From positions 374,001 through 438,000 of the forward strand of contig JAQGDQ010000015.1 of assembly GCA_030141605.1 (NCBI GenBank): 64,000 nt of DNA, read 5' to 3'. The position numbers and the translations under genes are program-made. The notes under the pieces are model-generated. The model was not told the DNA's origin. It was given only the letters and a program-made list of their open reading frames with translations, and did no database searches. Source of the stretch: Tubiluchus corallicola. Its lineage: Eukaryota; Priapulida; Priapulimorpha; Priapulimorphida; Tubiluchidae. Position 1 is the first letter of the stretch. Every line of letters begins with the position of its first letter. Positions 26,181 through 41,200 of this stretch are shown here, one piece after another.

Positions 26181-29100
26181 TATTGATTAATTGGCTGGTC
26201 GAGCATGAGAATTTTTTATATTTAACACTTTATTTAATACAAAACATACTTTACAAATTACAAAACCCGTGACATTTAAAACAACAGTAAACAATTTCAA
26301 GCACCAATCAATTAACTATGTCAATGCAGTTAAATGTAACCACTAATATGCAATAACTATACTCTGACAATTTCGATTTTTCAGTTAAATCATTCCAGTA
26401 TATAGTTCAAAGGTAACCAACTATCCTCAACTTTTTCTAGTAGCCCAACGTTGGAATTTTTCCTTTTTCTGCAAGAAAGAGCATGCTAAAACGATGTGGT
26501 TTGTTTCCCGCTGGATAATTTTTTTTCATATTGCTCCAAACAAAGCTAACGCCCATTCAGGACAATAAATAAGGAACTCCAGATATTTTTTATTCAATTC
26601 TCGACTGTTTTGCGTCTAATTGTTCTACTGTTTGTGCTGGCTTTTAAACAGCGATCGTCAACACAATGGCCAAAAAAACCAAAGTCATGTATGAGGTGAG
26701 GGTTTATCGAATTCACTCAGCCAATAATGCGGTTTCTACGGACAAACTGAAATAAAGGCTGTCGTATTAATCGAATTGCACACAAGCCAAACTAGGTCAT
26801 GTCCGTTTTTCATTAGTTCTTTTCGGCCAGTCGATATTTTGCAGTATTATTGATCAATGGATGACCTATTTTCAACTGCATCAATGCCGATGTTTTGCTT
26901 GATTCGAAATGAAGCCGTTAGTAACTGAAGCCTTATATTCAGTTCAATGGTCAAACGTGCTATTGAGTTTACTCGTCGTGGGCTTGTCACGCCGTCACAA
27001 AAAGAAACTCCAGCATTCGCAGTTGAAGACTACATATTATTGAATACATACACTTATTCTGTTGTTCATTTCTTGTATAGCACAAAGTGCATTGTGTGAA
27101 ATAAGTTTAAACTTAAAAAAATAAAAATTACAATGACGGCGAGATCACATAACTAGTTTCCCTATACAGTTTCCGCATAATTCCTTGCAAAACTTTATAT
27201 TTTTACCAGTTTTTTGCGTATGCCTTGTATACTCACCCCACAAAATCATGATAATTAAGCATTTGTAATTAAGTGCTGATGATAATTAAACGATAATTAT
27301 TTTTTCTTTTTTGAATAATTTATGTTTTTTATTTTCTCTTGAATCATGTCATTATCTTCAAGTTTATTTATTTTTTAACATTATGGCAAAGCCCTATACT
27401 TCACAACCTATTTATTACGTATAATAATTATATCTTATAGAACAGCTGATTATGCTGCAATTAATTAATTATAATTTGTGTGGAACAGTGTTGCAATATG
27501 TATCTAAAAGTATTTTCGACTTCATTTTTATGTAGTTGTTCCCTTTAAATTTTGCATTGTAGTGTAAAACATATTTTTTTGCGAAAAATGTTTGTATTTT
27601 AGAATGTTAAGGTCAGTAAGCATGATGTTTTATAGTGGAAGGCTTTTTGGTGTATACCCCTTTCAAAAATGAGACCTAATAACAATTAACAGATTTACAA
27701 GTCAAAAGTTGCATGCCGTCGACGTTAATTATTGCATTTAGCTTATTTTTCGTAGAAAGGCAGATGGCGTCTAAAGCCTAGTTAAATTTAATTACCTATA
27801 ACGTCATCTAACGCCTACCTGTCCAACAACCAACACAATTACGGGCTATAAACTTTTTAAATTTTATTTTCGCAAAAATAATAGATTTTACATTGATGAC
27901 TGTATATATATTAGATGTGATTATTTGTGATGTTGGCATTCGTGTAATGCCATTTTTGCGATATTTTTGTTCACTAATTGTTACGAAGTACAGCAGTGTG
28001 CGTTCCTTTGAATTACATGATTCCATATTCTTGTTAGACATTGGCTTTATTCGTGTTTTACATTATGTACATTGATATGCACAATAAACTTTTTCCAAAG
28101 GTGTGAACCTTTTCCAAACGATTGTTTTGCAGTCGTTTCTTTGCAATGACATTTCTATGATGAAGACTGAAGTTGTGTTTGTGCAAGTCTAAGCCTTGAT
28201 ATTATAACGAGTTTTGTGAATATTAAATTAAACATTGTGTTGTGCAAAAAATTTAAATGTTCGGAAAAAGTTGTGTGGTCTGTACAGCCAATGTGGCTAT
28301 TTTGCGGGTAATTTCAATTTATTCATTCCTTTTTATTTAAGGTAAGGCTTACTTTAAATTTTCAATGTTGGAACTATCTCATCTATCTGGCACAAAGATG
28401 TTCATATATATTGGCGCGTTATTTTTACATGAAAAATGCTTTACTCACTTTTGTGTCAAAGTTTCCCTAATTGACAGTTCGACAGGTAGTACTATTACAG
28501 TATTTAAATTTAAGCAACCATCCATGGTAACCTGATAATAATGAAATTAATGTAAGAAACGCTCATGTTGAACTAAATAATGGTTCTCGGGAAACGCATA
28601 ATACGGTAGAGCACGCAAGACTCTGTACGTTAAAGTTAGAATAAGCGAAAACCCATTATACAACCTAATCGGTTTATTTGTGAATTTCGAAATTGGGAGA
28701 ATTTTGACAAAGAAACCCTCAGCTGGAGCTGCTGGATGCTTTTATGCGCATGCGTTAGTTTAATAAATGAAAATACGGAAAAATGTAAAAATGTACGGTC
28801 ACATGACCGCTATTGTTCTCTCGAGTGGCATATGGATGGCAGTAAAGGGGCTCTGCATGTTGATGAAATTTCCCATAAAACTGTGATTTTTAGACAAAGA
28901 ACGAGTGGGCAGATGGGGTTCTCAGTTATAAATGCGTGTTTTTGGGCGTCAGCAAAAAACAGCGTGATGATAATAGATAAATAATCGAGAAGATAACTTT
29001 ACGGGGAAAATATTAAAATCTACAAAAGGGTTAAGGGCTGAATTTTTTCTAGAGTGAAGGGGCATGAACGTAGCCAAATATTAACATGGACAATATTTAT

Positions 29101-32100
29101 TATTTATTACGAATAGTATAGCGGTATATTGAAATAAATAAAATTGATGAGTGGGCCAGTAGGTTCTTTCTGAATGCTTGTTTTCCGTTGTGTGCATTAT
29201 GAGTTGCAGGTGTAGAAACTAAATGAAATTCAGACCTTTCAGACCACATTGGCCTGTTAGTGCCGCGTATTCCTATTCACCGTCACTGCCCACGGTACAT
29301 CATCCCTCAAATAGAGAGTTGTATTTGCCGGTTCCAATGAGACACAACTTGATTTGAATATGCTGCTAAAAATGGAAATCTTTGAGATTCTGAGATCTTA
29401 CGTAGATTGTTTCGTTCTTTATCAAAAGATGGCGATGCTGTATGACGGTATAATCCGTATAAAGCTTACTAAGTCTATTCAACTAAAAAATGTAAGCTTA
29501 AGAGTCTGCAAATTATTATAATATTAGTGCATCTTACAAAAGTTTTCTATATAGCCCTTTATGAACTGCTTATTAAGTTTTAATGCGAGGTCGTTAATTT
29601 TATCATTATGGTTTTCTATGGAATTGGTTTTTCTATAGGTGTAGGCCTATGCTCTACACAAATAACATGGTAGAAATAATATTAAATTGAATTGATTATC
29701 GTCCATAGATTTTAGATGGTTTTTTCTTGAATTAAATTTTCTCACTTATACTCTTTTACTCTGCTGTAGCTTTTAGCAAATTATAATTTCTCCTTTGTTT
29801 TCCATTTCATTTTCAAGTACATGTAAATAGATATAGCTATTTTCATGCTGCTCCTTTGCAGTTTTATTAATGGGGTAAATTTTCACTGTTTTATGTTTTA
29901 ATTTATGGAACATACATACTAAACTGGATGAAACTATACTTTGCTGAATCGCTGTAGTCTTTATTTTCATTTTTGCGACTCTGTATATATTCTTAACAGC
30001 ACTAACATGTTTTTTTCTTACTTTTATTCATTTCTCCTCGATCTATTGTTCTTAAGCTTGGAATTTATACGTTGCTACTAACATAAATTTGCAAGAGTTT
30101 GTGAACTTGTGCGCAACGAATATCATTGCAATTGACGTAATATTTAAATTGTTAAACATCTTATAAAATGTATTTAAAAGCAAACATCACTTTTAAATGC
30201 TTCGTGCAATGTTAGACAAACTAATTTGACGATCTTTGTAATAAGTGTGGCCGCTAGCAGGCAAGAGACCACGCGTGCCCCCAAACACCTGCCAAACACA
30301 ACAATTCGGCTAAAAACTGTTTTTCAAAATTAACTGCAGCTTTAATCTCCGCTTCACCTGTTTGTGCTGGGCAACTTTCAAATTTCACTGATCAAAATAA
30401 TAAAATATCATTATCCGCATTCTTTTATTAATAACAGCCAGTGCTGGCAGCCTAGCATCCATTTGCAAACATAACGGCAGGCCAGTGGGGCTAGGCCTAT
30501 AAATGGGCCTATAATTAAGAAATCGATACGTTGTTGCTTTACGAGGAAAATTATTGCAATGCATATACTACTTTTAATGAATATTTTCAGGATGTCTTAG
30601 AAAGTGCGTTTAAAATTTTGAACATTTATGAAACGTGGAACTGAAAGTTAATTAAGACAATTTAGTCAAGATTATATTTATTATGATGATGATGTATGGA
30701 GTGACAGTCAAAGTTTGCGTTACCCTGCCGTCATCACTACACAAAGCATATCTGAATGGTATGTGATTTTTGATTTTGGATGATTTTCTGTAGGATTCAA
30801 AGTTTAGTTTGGGGGTTTCACAATTTTTCCACCTTTCTGAATCAATTGTGTACACCCAAATAGAGGTAACGTGCCTGAAGCAGTGAAATTTTGCATATTG
30901 CAGAATTGTACGTTGTATGTACTGTAAATTGTATATTGTACCTTTAACTGAATTATCCTTTATATTGTTTGCTGTAAATTTTTAAAATTGTAAAATGACT
31001 ATGCAGACACCTTATACTCGCCTTCGGACGGCATTAAAATTGAACAGCAATAGCTGCAGTGAGGAAATTATAAGACAAATTTGTCTGATACATTACTTTA
31101 ATGGCCTGTTTGTTGACGTAGTCTTGCATAAATCTATTACCTCTTATATCTAGAACCACGTCCAAAAGTTTTCATTGCCTTAGTAAGAATTGATAGTCGG
31201 AACATACTTGCACTGGGAAAAAGATTACTTTTCTATTTTTTAAACTTTAGTCTCATAATCGTTAATTCGATTTTCAGTGGCCTCATTCTGACTTTGCGGC
31301 CGCAATAATATGCACATAGCAGTTGGTGGGTCGCAGTTCCTAGACTTCCACCAACGCACGCCATCGCTTTATGGGGCCGTATCTGAAAATTTAATAAGTC
31401 TTTATTGAATTCGTCGTTACGGCGCCAAAATTTCATCACTAAATGTTGTAAGCGACCATTATGTGGCGATTATAAATTATATTCTGTTAAAATGCAAGTG
31501 AAATTGGTTTGCTACAAAGAACAGGTGCAAAAGAGCATGGTGGCTACAACTATCAAACCACAACCTTTACTGAAAACATTAGGTGTAAGTCTAAACTATA
31601 ATTCCAAGGAACTTTTTTCTGCAAAAGCATAGCGATTGTTTAGAAAGATGAAAAAGAAATCTGCGAGAACCAAATTGTTGCACCCCAGTGGAGGCTCAAT
31701 ACTCAGGTGTGTTTCCAAGAATTAGGTTTGTCAATCATCCATTTCATTACTGCATTGGAAACCAAATGAGTTTACAGGACAGTATAACCTATTTGAATAT
31801 TAATTTGATCATATTTTATCCAATTTGATTCGTAGAATCCTTGTACGGCTGCGTGCAAATTAATAATTCAGCACTGCTCTAACGTCTGATTTTTTTACCG
31901 GTAATTGGCTGATTAGACCTATGTTAGTTGTTTGGATATTCAGGCTTAAAGTTTCATTGCTTTATGAAATTTCCACGAAAGGATACACTAATATAAATAC
32001 TCTGCACTTATAAACAAAAAAGAGTGTTCAGGGACCATGCACAAGCCTAATATTGTTAATGCGTTATATTTATTCATTTTTATACCGCATTATTGAACAC

Positions 32101-33563
32101 TAGTTTTAGATTTTAGGTTAGGTTTGTATAAATATTGTAAAACTTTGTCACCTTTCAATACCGGAGTGTACATATGTGTCATTACTAAATTTTTAAAATG
32201 TTGTAACAATGAAACCGTGTAATACAAGTCTAGTGTGTATATTCTATTCAGTTCTGTTTTTTTGTCACGGTCGACAGGCTTAAAGTCTTTTCAGCTGCTA
32301 ACGTTCGTAAAATCGAAAAGTATGCCCACCGAAACGAACCGAACACACAAATTTGAAATTAACTGATAAAAGCACATGTATGATAACAGTTAATTGTTTT
32401 GGAGGTGTAGAACATTTGTAAAATAATTACGAAACGTATAAATTAAAGCGCTCTTTGAACGCTGTTATAGTTGCGTAATAACATAGCTGATCTACCTTCG
32501 GAGTCACTACATTATTTATTTAAATAATACGTTTGTAATGTTTTATAGGCAGACTCGTTATTATAGATGTTCCAATAGAAGATCCATTTCCTATCAATGA
32601 GCCACTTATTGGGCAGGAGTAAACCACGCTGGTTAAAAATAGCAAATTCAAGAGCCACACGTCCTAATGAAGGGCCAGAATAAAAACCAGCAAAATTACT
32701 GATGGCAAACTGTGCTTTTTAGAGATGTAGTCCTGCTGCTTTTAGCTTCTCAACTAGATTTCAAAGATTCTAAATCACACAATAAAAATCTGGTAGAATA
32801 ACACCCCAACAGTATTTATTTCTAAATATGACTCTTTTGAGTTTTAATTTCTTTAAATTTGAAACATATGAACGCTCATTGAAAACTTAACAAACACGAG
32901 TGATCGCGGGGAAAACTTCTTGAATGAGGTGGGGGAGGGGGACCCATACAGATGACATGCTGACGTCAGATATACAAAATGATTCCACATGTAGGACATG
33001 TCATCTGTTAATCTTCTTTGACCTGACTCAGAGCTACAAGTTTACCTTTCTGGAGAGATATATGCTTCAGTAGTAAATACTTATTACAAATCATATAAAC
33101 AAGGTCATTTAGTAATGAGAAGACATCCAAAATTTGAGTATTAGCCAGCTTAGGAAATACTGACTAAATAAATACCATATTGTCACAGGCCTAACATTTA
33201 CCAACTAGAATAATGTTCTAATGTTGTTCGCCTGACATGCAACAAGAAAATTAAAACAAAAGTAAAGTTGAAAAATCACATTTTATTCTCAACACAAAAA
33301 TGCATACAATAATAAATTATTATTAAAATATTATATTAGGTTCTGTTTCGGTCTCTTCCTGAATGTCTACGTCACCATAGCTAGGGTCTGTATTATATAA
33401 GGTGCAGTGGCAGCCATGCATCGTCTTCACTAAGAAAACAACACCTGTATTTACAATAAATTCTTTTGCGAAGATGACGCACCGCTGCGACCACGTCATG
33501 AAGTACAATCATTGCAAACCCTGTCCCCGGCACAAGCTGATAACAATACTCCTACTATGTACA

Positions 33564-33577
33564 ATGCCATCTGCTGG
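33564..33577 (-). promoter_or_regulatory. CTCF-type binding motif (13/14)
   Basis: The minus strand reads CCAGCAGATGGCAT; only the last base departs from CCASYAGRKGGCRS. Confidence 0.4.
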
Positions 33578-36500
33578 ATACAAGATTAAACAATGCTCGA
33601 ACAAGTGAACATACATTGTACAAGTTAATAATGCAGTTGTCTGTCAGGTAAAACTCCCTATTTTATGTACATCAGACACTGACAGGCACGTGGCAGTATA
33701 GCCAGTAACAATGCATGTAAATTAAAGAGGTAGGTGTCAGTGCAAAATTTTAATGGAATTTGTGACAACAAAATTTGCAACAGTATAGCTTTTCAAACAG
33801 AGTAAACCACTAACCTTATGGTGACTGCACCTTTTTAATTACAACCCGCGAAGCATAAAAAATGAAGCATTGCCTGAGTGAAATGAATTAACTTTTGAAT
33901 TAAATAACCTAGGTGGCGCTGGTAATGATTATTTACAAGGGCGCCATCCCATTGCACCAAGCGCCACCAAGGTGCACAAAGCTTAAATTAAGTAACCTTA
34001 CAGAGAACACTCATGATGGCATAAGAGGTATTTTACAATAAAGCACTGTAAATTACATTCGTGGACAGACAAATCTATAATAAAATCAGTTTGATGCACC
34101 TCTATGACGAAAATTTTTTATTACTCCTACTACAACTTCTATAACTGCTACTAATGAACAACAACAAGAACTAAGACAATTCTGGTAGCAAGATAATACA
34201 TAACTTCTACAAATGTACTAAACCAAATCTGATAACTAAAAACAATTTAAAATCGTGCAAGCCTGAGTAGTAAAAGCCGTATAAAGCCAAGCCAAATGGA
34301 TGCTAGTCGTCTGATATTTTTTCGCTAGAATTTGGGTCACAAGCTATACAACAAAATCAATAGAGTAAGCGGCATTTTAAATTCTGGCATTTTGCGTCGC
34401 TGCGGATTGGCAATCAATTTTGGTCCCTGGTGCAGAGAAAGCAGCAAGGCAAGCGACCGCTCTGAGGCGAGTGTGAACTAGCTGCCATCTATCGACACGT
34501 TTTTAAAACTCAGGGCTGGCACTCACTGGCTTTTTTACAAGGCAAAAAGAAAACCATTTAATCTTTACACATTTCCTGCAACTTCTAAATAACCGAAATT
34601 ACAGGACAACAAACACTTAGTATGAATACATGCACGAACGATGAATGAGGTAGTTTGAAATTGTTTCACAATACACAGTTCATGGGAGAGAATAATCAAC
34701 ATAACATAGGAATACAATTTATTCGAACAAATTTGCGCATTCATTATTTGGCGGACATCAGTCAACATAACTACATAAAAATATCTTTCTCTACTTTGTC
34801 GTTATGGGACGCAGGCCACCACAGAATCCTACGCATTTTAACAACTTGCTTTCAAATACACATTAGAACCAAGCTAACCCAGAAATGCTTCTCTCCTGAG
34901 GGCGAGCCAACAATTATGTAAGAGGTGGTACTTTAGCCCCCTCAAATAACGCAATATGTTACAATGACATGATTATAAACCCGTATTTCACTTTTATCAT
35001 GCCACTGATTCTATGATATAAACGCAACGTAAGAGCTACCTGTTCATATTCCAACCCGCCAAACTGAAAGAAAACGCCCCCTTACCATTGCATCTCGCTT
35101 CCCCTAAACACGACAACAGCTGCAGTTTTTTACATGCTGTAAGTTTTCTGCCAAACCCCGTGGTAACTGAATATTCCATTCCGTTCGACAACAAATTTCC
35201 TCTCAAAAGTAGGGCAAGTTTACTTTAAAGCTGCCATATAAACAAATAAGGCCGCGCAACTCCTTTTTCAGGATTTAAAAATAACCTGTCAAGTCCCGAT
35301 TAAAAACATATTTCTGTGGCGGGCTAAAACTAGGCCAGTAAATACCGGCCGTAGCAAAAAGATGTTCTTTAAGCAATTTGAACAGATGGGATTAAAGACT
35401 GTAGTTTAGGCTCTTTTAAGTAATATCTGGGTCACGCATTCAACATTCAGTATACACACGCGCACAGGTTCAATTTTCCACGTATGAAATTCACCTGAAG
35501 CCAAGTACACAATCGCTGCAGGAAAAAGCAAGTCTTCATCATTGAAACCAGGTCAACCCTCGTGGCAAAATCAATAATGCGCGTTTGTTGAAAACTCCGA
35601 GGAAGAATTTCATTTCTTTTACGTAATGGATGGTAATATTCTAGACTGTTGACGTTACGCACTAAACGCAAACGTCGTAGATTGCTAGCCTAGTCATACA
35701 AAACCACCCTGTACAGCAGGGCAAACTGGAGACTAACGCTAAGCAGATGATAAGCAGTATTAAATGAGAGTCCCTTTTTCTAAATAATCACCCCATACGA
35801 GAACCTAAAACCAAATTAGTAAACAAACAATTTTTGAATATTTTTCTTTGCTTCGCAACTTCAGTTTTTGTTCAATGATGTCTTTAATGGCCCCAAAAAC
35901 AAAGTGCAATTTTAAACTTGGCTACGCTTACATAAAATTTGTCTTGTTCTTCTTGTAAAAGCCCTTCTTGAGAGAAGTGGAGAAATACGTATTGCTTTTT
36001 TCAACTCATATGCTTTAGAAACGTGACAGTGGTCATAGATCACCGGGGCTAACAAAATGATGGTTAGATCGTGCGGAAAATTTTACAGATTAAACTTGTA
36101 TAATAACATTTGCTATAATTTCATGTGGGTATAGTGAAGTTTATTAAACGATTTCAAGGATTTTTTTAATTTTCCAAGTAATAAATTTTCGTTTGAGACG
36201 GACAAAAGGATGATATCATCAACGAAGCCCCATAAACTAATAAAAAACTCATTAAAATACATGAAAGCAATGATTCATCCACCAATAACAAAACGCGACC
36301 TTAATTTCATTGAATTGTTCAATAATTTTTGCTGTTACGACCCAATTTTGCCGGCGGCTATAAAAAGAGTAATGAAATTTTTTAATAACAAAAAATAATT
36401 GCATCTGCTTTTTGGAGCAGCATAAAATTCGCGTTAAACATGCTAGAATGGGCGTTGCTTTCGCAATAACTGCAATTAACTGTTGGACTTTAATTAAAAT

Positions 36501-37233
36501 GTTTTGTTTCCACCATTTTGTAATTGGAAAGTTGTTAAATGTTGAAGCTTATTAAACATTAGTAAACGCAATACATGCCACGAAATAGTATATGGAGTTT
36601 GTGAACCGAGTCAGAGTGTGCAAGAATGCCCAACTTAGGGTCGAAACAAGATTGTGCAAAAAGCCAAAAAGGGACCAAAAGGATCGAGTCTGTGCTAGGA
36701 CTTCTTGCATTCAAAATTTTATCATCGTCCTTGATTATTTTGTTAAGTATTTTTGCGTTTGATAGCTAAAAACAGGTGACCGAGTCTAGTCGGTGTCTAT
36801 AAGCATTATCAATGCAGCAGTGGACCGAGATTAGTCACGGTCCAGGCCAGTATCTGCCAGTGTAAATTATTTGTCAAGCATGCTCCATATTTTAATAACT
36901 GTATACAGGAATAGTAATTTTTCCGTGAAGAAATCAATGATGACATTATAATGAAACAAGAAAAATTGCCTATTTACGCACGCACGCATTCCCGCAGTAA
37001 AATTCAGTGATTGAAGCTCCGGCTACAATGAAACGCTCGGCAGATAAACACACAAGTTTACAGCCTGACAATAAAAGCTGTTGCCCGCTGTGCCGTGAGG
37101 AGAGGGTTAAACGTACTGGCACGCGTTCACTCGAGCGTATTGTGGCGGCTTAACTCTTTCCCACAAGCGGCACGAGTTTGAGTGTTATATAGGACGCGTG
37201 CCTGTGCTCCAGTTATACCGCACGTGACTTCTC

Positions 37234-37248
37234 CGAAAGTTCCGGAAA
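37234..37248 (+). promoter_or_regulatory. Canonical heat-shock element, three alternating pentamers
   Basis: CGAAA-GTTCC-GGAAA fits nGAAn-nTTCn-nGAAn exactly. It lies within a CpG-richer stretch (about 37020-37270) that also has CACGTG (37221-37226) and TATATAG (37186-37192). No transcript is recognised downstream. Confidence 0.4.
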
Positions 37249-38153
37249 CAACGCAGCACCGATTACGCAACTACATAAAAAATTACCATAAAACTTTTTA
37301 AAACCTTTCTTATCGGAAAAGTAGACCTGGATTGAACAAACTTCGTCTTTAATTTCCTTTAATTGCGACTGAGTCTTAGACGAAAATGCTCAACACTTCC
37401 ATCATTTAGGTGCGTGGACTGAATAACGTCACACATTTCGTGGAAACACAGACATTTCAACAAGTTACTTTCTATAATCATAAAGTTGCAATATTGCTAT
37501 GAGATACATGTTTTAGCCACACTGACAGAAGTTTGCACACTATAAGAGTTAGAATCAAACATAAACACTGGTAAATAGCCAAATACAAGTAAGCTGCTAT
37601 AACGAATGCCGTTTTGGTCTTACTACCCATATTATTAGTATTACGAGGCCCCGATGGAAGAGCAAAGCATAATTTTTTGACCTCTTGGCAGCCAGCTTCT
37701 TTCTCTCTCCCCTGAGTCCGAGTAAAATGCATTATTTTCCGCGTAGAAAGGGCCACGTATAACTCAACACAACAATTTCACTATAAATGCATGAGTCAGC
37801 ATTTAGGATCAATGCCTTTTAGTAGCGCAGTACAGCTGATTAATAAATCATGTCTAGGCTTTGTTTACATAGCTAATTTCATTCGTCAACGCAGACCCAA
37901 GTTCTGGCTAAATTCGTGCGACGGCTGAAACTAATGCACTATTGTTATCTAAAATAACAGCCGTGTCATCCGAAATCGTAAAACCGTTTCTTGTGCAGGA
38001 CATGTCCAGATAAATTGCACCGGAATTTCCATACTTACGAAATAACTTGTCTTGCAGTAGTACAATTGTACCGTTATTATACATGTGCAGACAATGTAAG
38101 AGTGAAGATCCAGGCATGCCAGCAACTTACCATTACTGAATAGCTCATGTGCC

Positions 38154-38280
38154 TATCCCCCCACTCTCTCCTTTCCTCTCCTCTCCTTTTCATCCGTCTC
38201 TCTCATTCTCCCCTCATCTACCCCTTCCTTTCTCTCCACCTTTCCTTCTTTACCTCTTTCCTTCTCTCCTCTCCACTTTG
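38154..38280 (+). repeat. Polypyrimidine tract
   Basis: About 125 bp is almost entirely C/T (CTCTCC, CCTTTCC blocks). It is potentially triplex-forming and the longest simple-sequence tract in the 31-54 kb block. Confidence 0.8.
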
Positions 38281-41200
38281 TCATTCTGTTCAATACAGGT
38301 TACGGTTCTTTCGTCACATAGATCCACAAACCAAAGTTACGCACACAGACCCACAAACTAACATCGCATGCCAAGCACAAGTACTCTACATACTATGATA
38401 GTAGTGTTTTTCTGCACATCCGGTGGCTAATAATGTTGGAAAGATCAAGTTTCTTCATTCACACCAGCTTATAGTAGCATCACACCAGTACTATCCGCAG
38501 AGAAGACTGCACACGAGCTCAGCGCTAAGCCTAAGCCATTAACCAAAGCGTGCAGCTCCAAAGTGGAAAGAGGGTTTCAGAATTGCCCGGTCCCTCAACC
38601 CTCTAGACTGAGAGACAAGGTCCACTCATAAAAGGAAATGTATAAAAATCATCTATGCTATCTGAGCCAAGTGGAGTAATCCTGTTACCTCGCTAACCAC
38701 AATCAGAACAAAAAAGTGATCAGAATAACAACGCTAAGTTAGTTAGATCGACGTGTGATATGAATTACACTTAGAAACAGGAAACAGCTAGCTATAGAGT
38801 GACACTGGGTCAAAAACAGTTACTACCAGCAGTCAGCCGATATGATGACGTCATTAGGGCAAGCTTACGTGACTGTACTACTACGGCTATGTGGTCGTGA
38901 CCAAAGGTCAGTTTCGATTAGGTGCTGATATTGGGAGGCAAGCAAAACAAAATTAATGAGGAAATAAGGGTTTTACTGCAAACTCTCATCAATTCGGTTG
39001 ACAGTTCGGGAAAGGCAAATATCGAAATGGCCAAATTGGCAATTTATTGCAAATGCACTTGATTAATGATTTGAGATGTTCAGGCATGACTTACAAGCTA
39101 ACAATGCATGCAAAGAGTGTATAAGCAGAAAGACATTGCCTGTCAAGCACGTGATATATACAGAAGCAGAAAGATATAAGACACATAACATTTTCTATTA
39201 ATGAACAAAACAAACTGCTGCTTCAATAATAATCGTAGTCGGAACAGATAGATTTTCATAATAATTAGCAAAGCATTATTCACCATTACACTTGCGAGTG
39301 CTCTCACCCCAACACTATTCCCTCTCTCACTCTGTAGCTGCGGACGAAAAAACACGTTTGGACACTAGCTCACTGTTTCGCTTGTTTACAAAACGTCAAC
39401 ATTTTTGAATAGAATCACTCCCTCGCTGATGCATTCATGGTGTGCTGGCTTATAGAACTCGAAAAAAAAACAAGAAAAGAGGGCGACAAGCACACTAGGA
39501 AACTGAACCTTTTCAAAGCTCACCCGCACGCGAAAATTTTGCCTTATTTTTTAAGAAGCACCTCGAATGCAATAAAAAATTAAATAGTGGCGTTTATCTT
39601 CATTCCTTTACAGTGATTATACACTTGTAACCATGTATAGTAGTAACGTTGATTAAACGTGTAAAAATAGATGAATTTGCCATTATTTACAAAACCGCAC
39701 TGATGAAATTCGATTTTTCTGGCAACTGTAGTAATACCAGTTATTCTTGAAGTGAATATGAGAGAGGAGGACCACAGGCCCGCATATTTTTCAGCGACGA
39801 TGCCCCTTAAGTAACAGAAAAACAGTGGCATTAACCCGGTCCACATTAAACTAGAAGGGAAACAGCGTGCTGGTAGAAAAAATAACCGGGCCCACCGGGT
39901 GGGCACAGACCCCTACCTTAAAACTGCCAAATTTAATGGCTGTAAAAATACAAGGCTATGCTTCGTCCAAACAAACCTTTGACCATGCATATCTGAAATG
40001 TTGTATGAAGTAAAATGGGTCAAGGATGGATATTTGTTAAGTATAAAGTCTCATCGTCAGCACGATGAAAAATTAATCTTATACCAAGCTCGAGATCAAT
40101 CTAGATTAAAACAAGAAATATGCAATGTGCGTCACGACATTTTGCTTATCCTGGTTAGCTTCCTTTGCGCCTTGTTTCTTTAACTTCTTGAATCGATCAC
40201 TTTTTTAAAATTTTGATCAATGACTGACTAATCACCTAAAAAAACATTTCAATTGAAATTGAGCCCCAGCCCCAGTCCCATTACAATTTAACGTTAGAAA
40301 AAATGACTCCGCTTTCTCAGTCCCTCAACAGTCAGCGCAAAACTGTCTCCAATCAATAAACTTCTTAAAGCCAAGAAAGAATACACTAAGCGAAAATCCT
40401 ACTTTCATTTTCCTTTAAACCTTTGTGGAAAATATATTTCAATTCCACGTCCATTTGACAAACGTTTATAATCGAATAACGGGTCTAGAAGAAAAGTGCC
40501 GAACGGGTTGGACGACCTACGAAACTCCGGCAAACAAATCCGGACGTGCCGCAAAATCCGGGGAGACTTAAGAGAGGAGCAATTTAATATAGCCAAATCG
40601 AATTGCCCCCTTTCCGGGAAAAATGTATTTTCACGAAGCACTTGTTTTGCAAATTTTGCAGTAAATTTGGAAGAGCTTGTAGCAGTCCAACGGCGAATAA
40701 ACTTACAAAATTGATTTTGCCATTTTTACTCGAGCTTAAATGGATATTTCTGAAATCTCGAGTGGAGGGGCGTATCCATACAAAGTGAGTTAGAAAACTA
40801 AAATTCTTGCATCAAAATGTGCCTTCGGCTGCGTAGAAAACAGTTTTAACCCGTTTACTTTATCGGATGTATCGCAAAATAATTTTCAGGTTTAATCTCA
40901 GTACACCCTAACAAAACCATTTATCACCTCCGTCGCATTTGGATACACCCTAGGGCGCACATCTAATGGTTTGGGAAAATTGAATTGCTTACAAGTTTAG
41001 GATTTACGTCAAACAGCCTCTGTCGATAAAAATTGAAATTTTTTTACAATTTCAGCCCATTAGCGGTCGAGGAAAATGCATCACCATTTCCACGAACACA
41101 AAGCCACCCTGGTCACATGACTTCAGTCGAAGTTGCGCAACAAGCCGATTCTCGGAAATGTTTTGAAATTTTTCAATTTCATTAAAGCCAGCGAGCACAA

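Larger units (their letters stand above)
22403..31000. other. Gene-free AT-rich region
   Basis: No recognisable exon on either strand. It contains the purine/(GA)n tract, a (GAT)n run and stretches dense in TAATTA-type sites (for example 27240-27300). Short reading frames here (up to about 96 codons) look random. Confidence 0.5.

Noticed and set aside
26665-26700. Possible first coding exon MAKKTKVMYE followed by GTGAGG
   Set aside because: Good start context and donor, but only ten codons and no downstream exon that I can recognise.
38147-38398. Ser/Pro/Leu-rich plus-strand proteins
   Set aside because: They are reading frames of the polypyrimidine tract.
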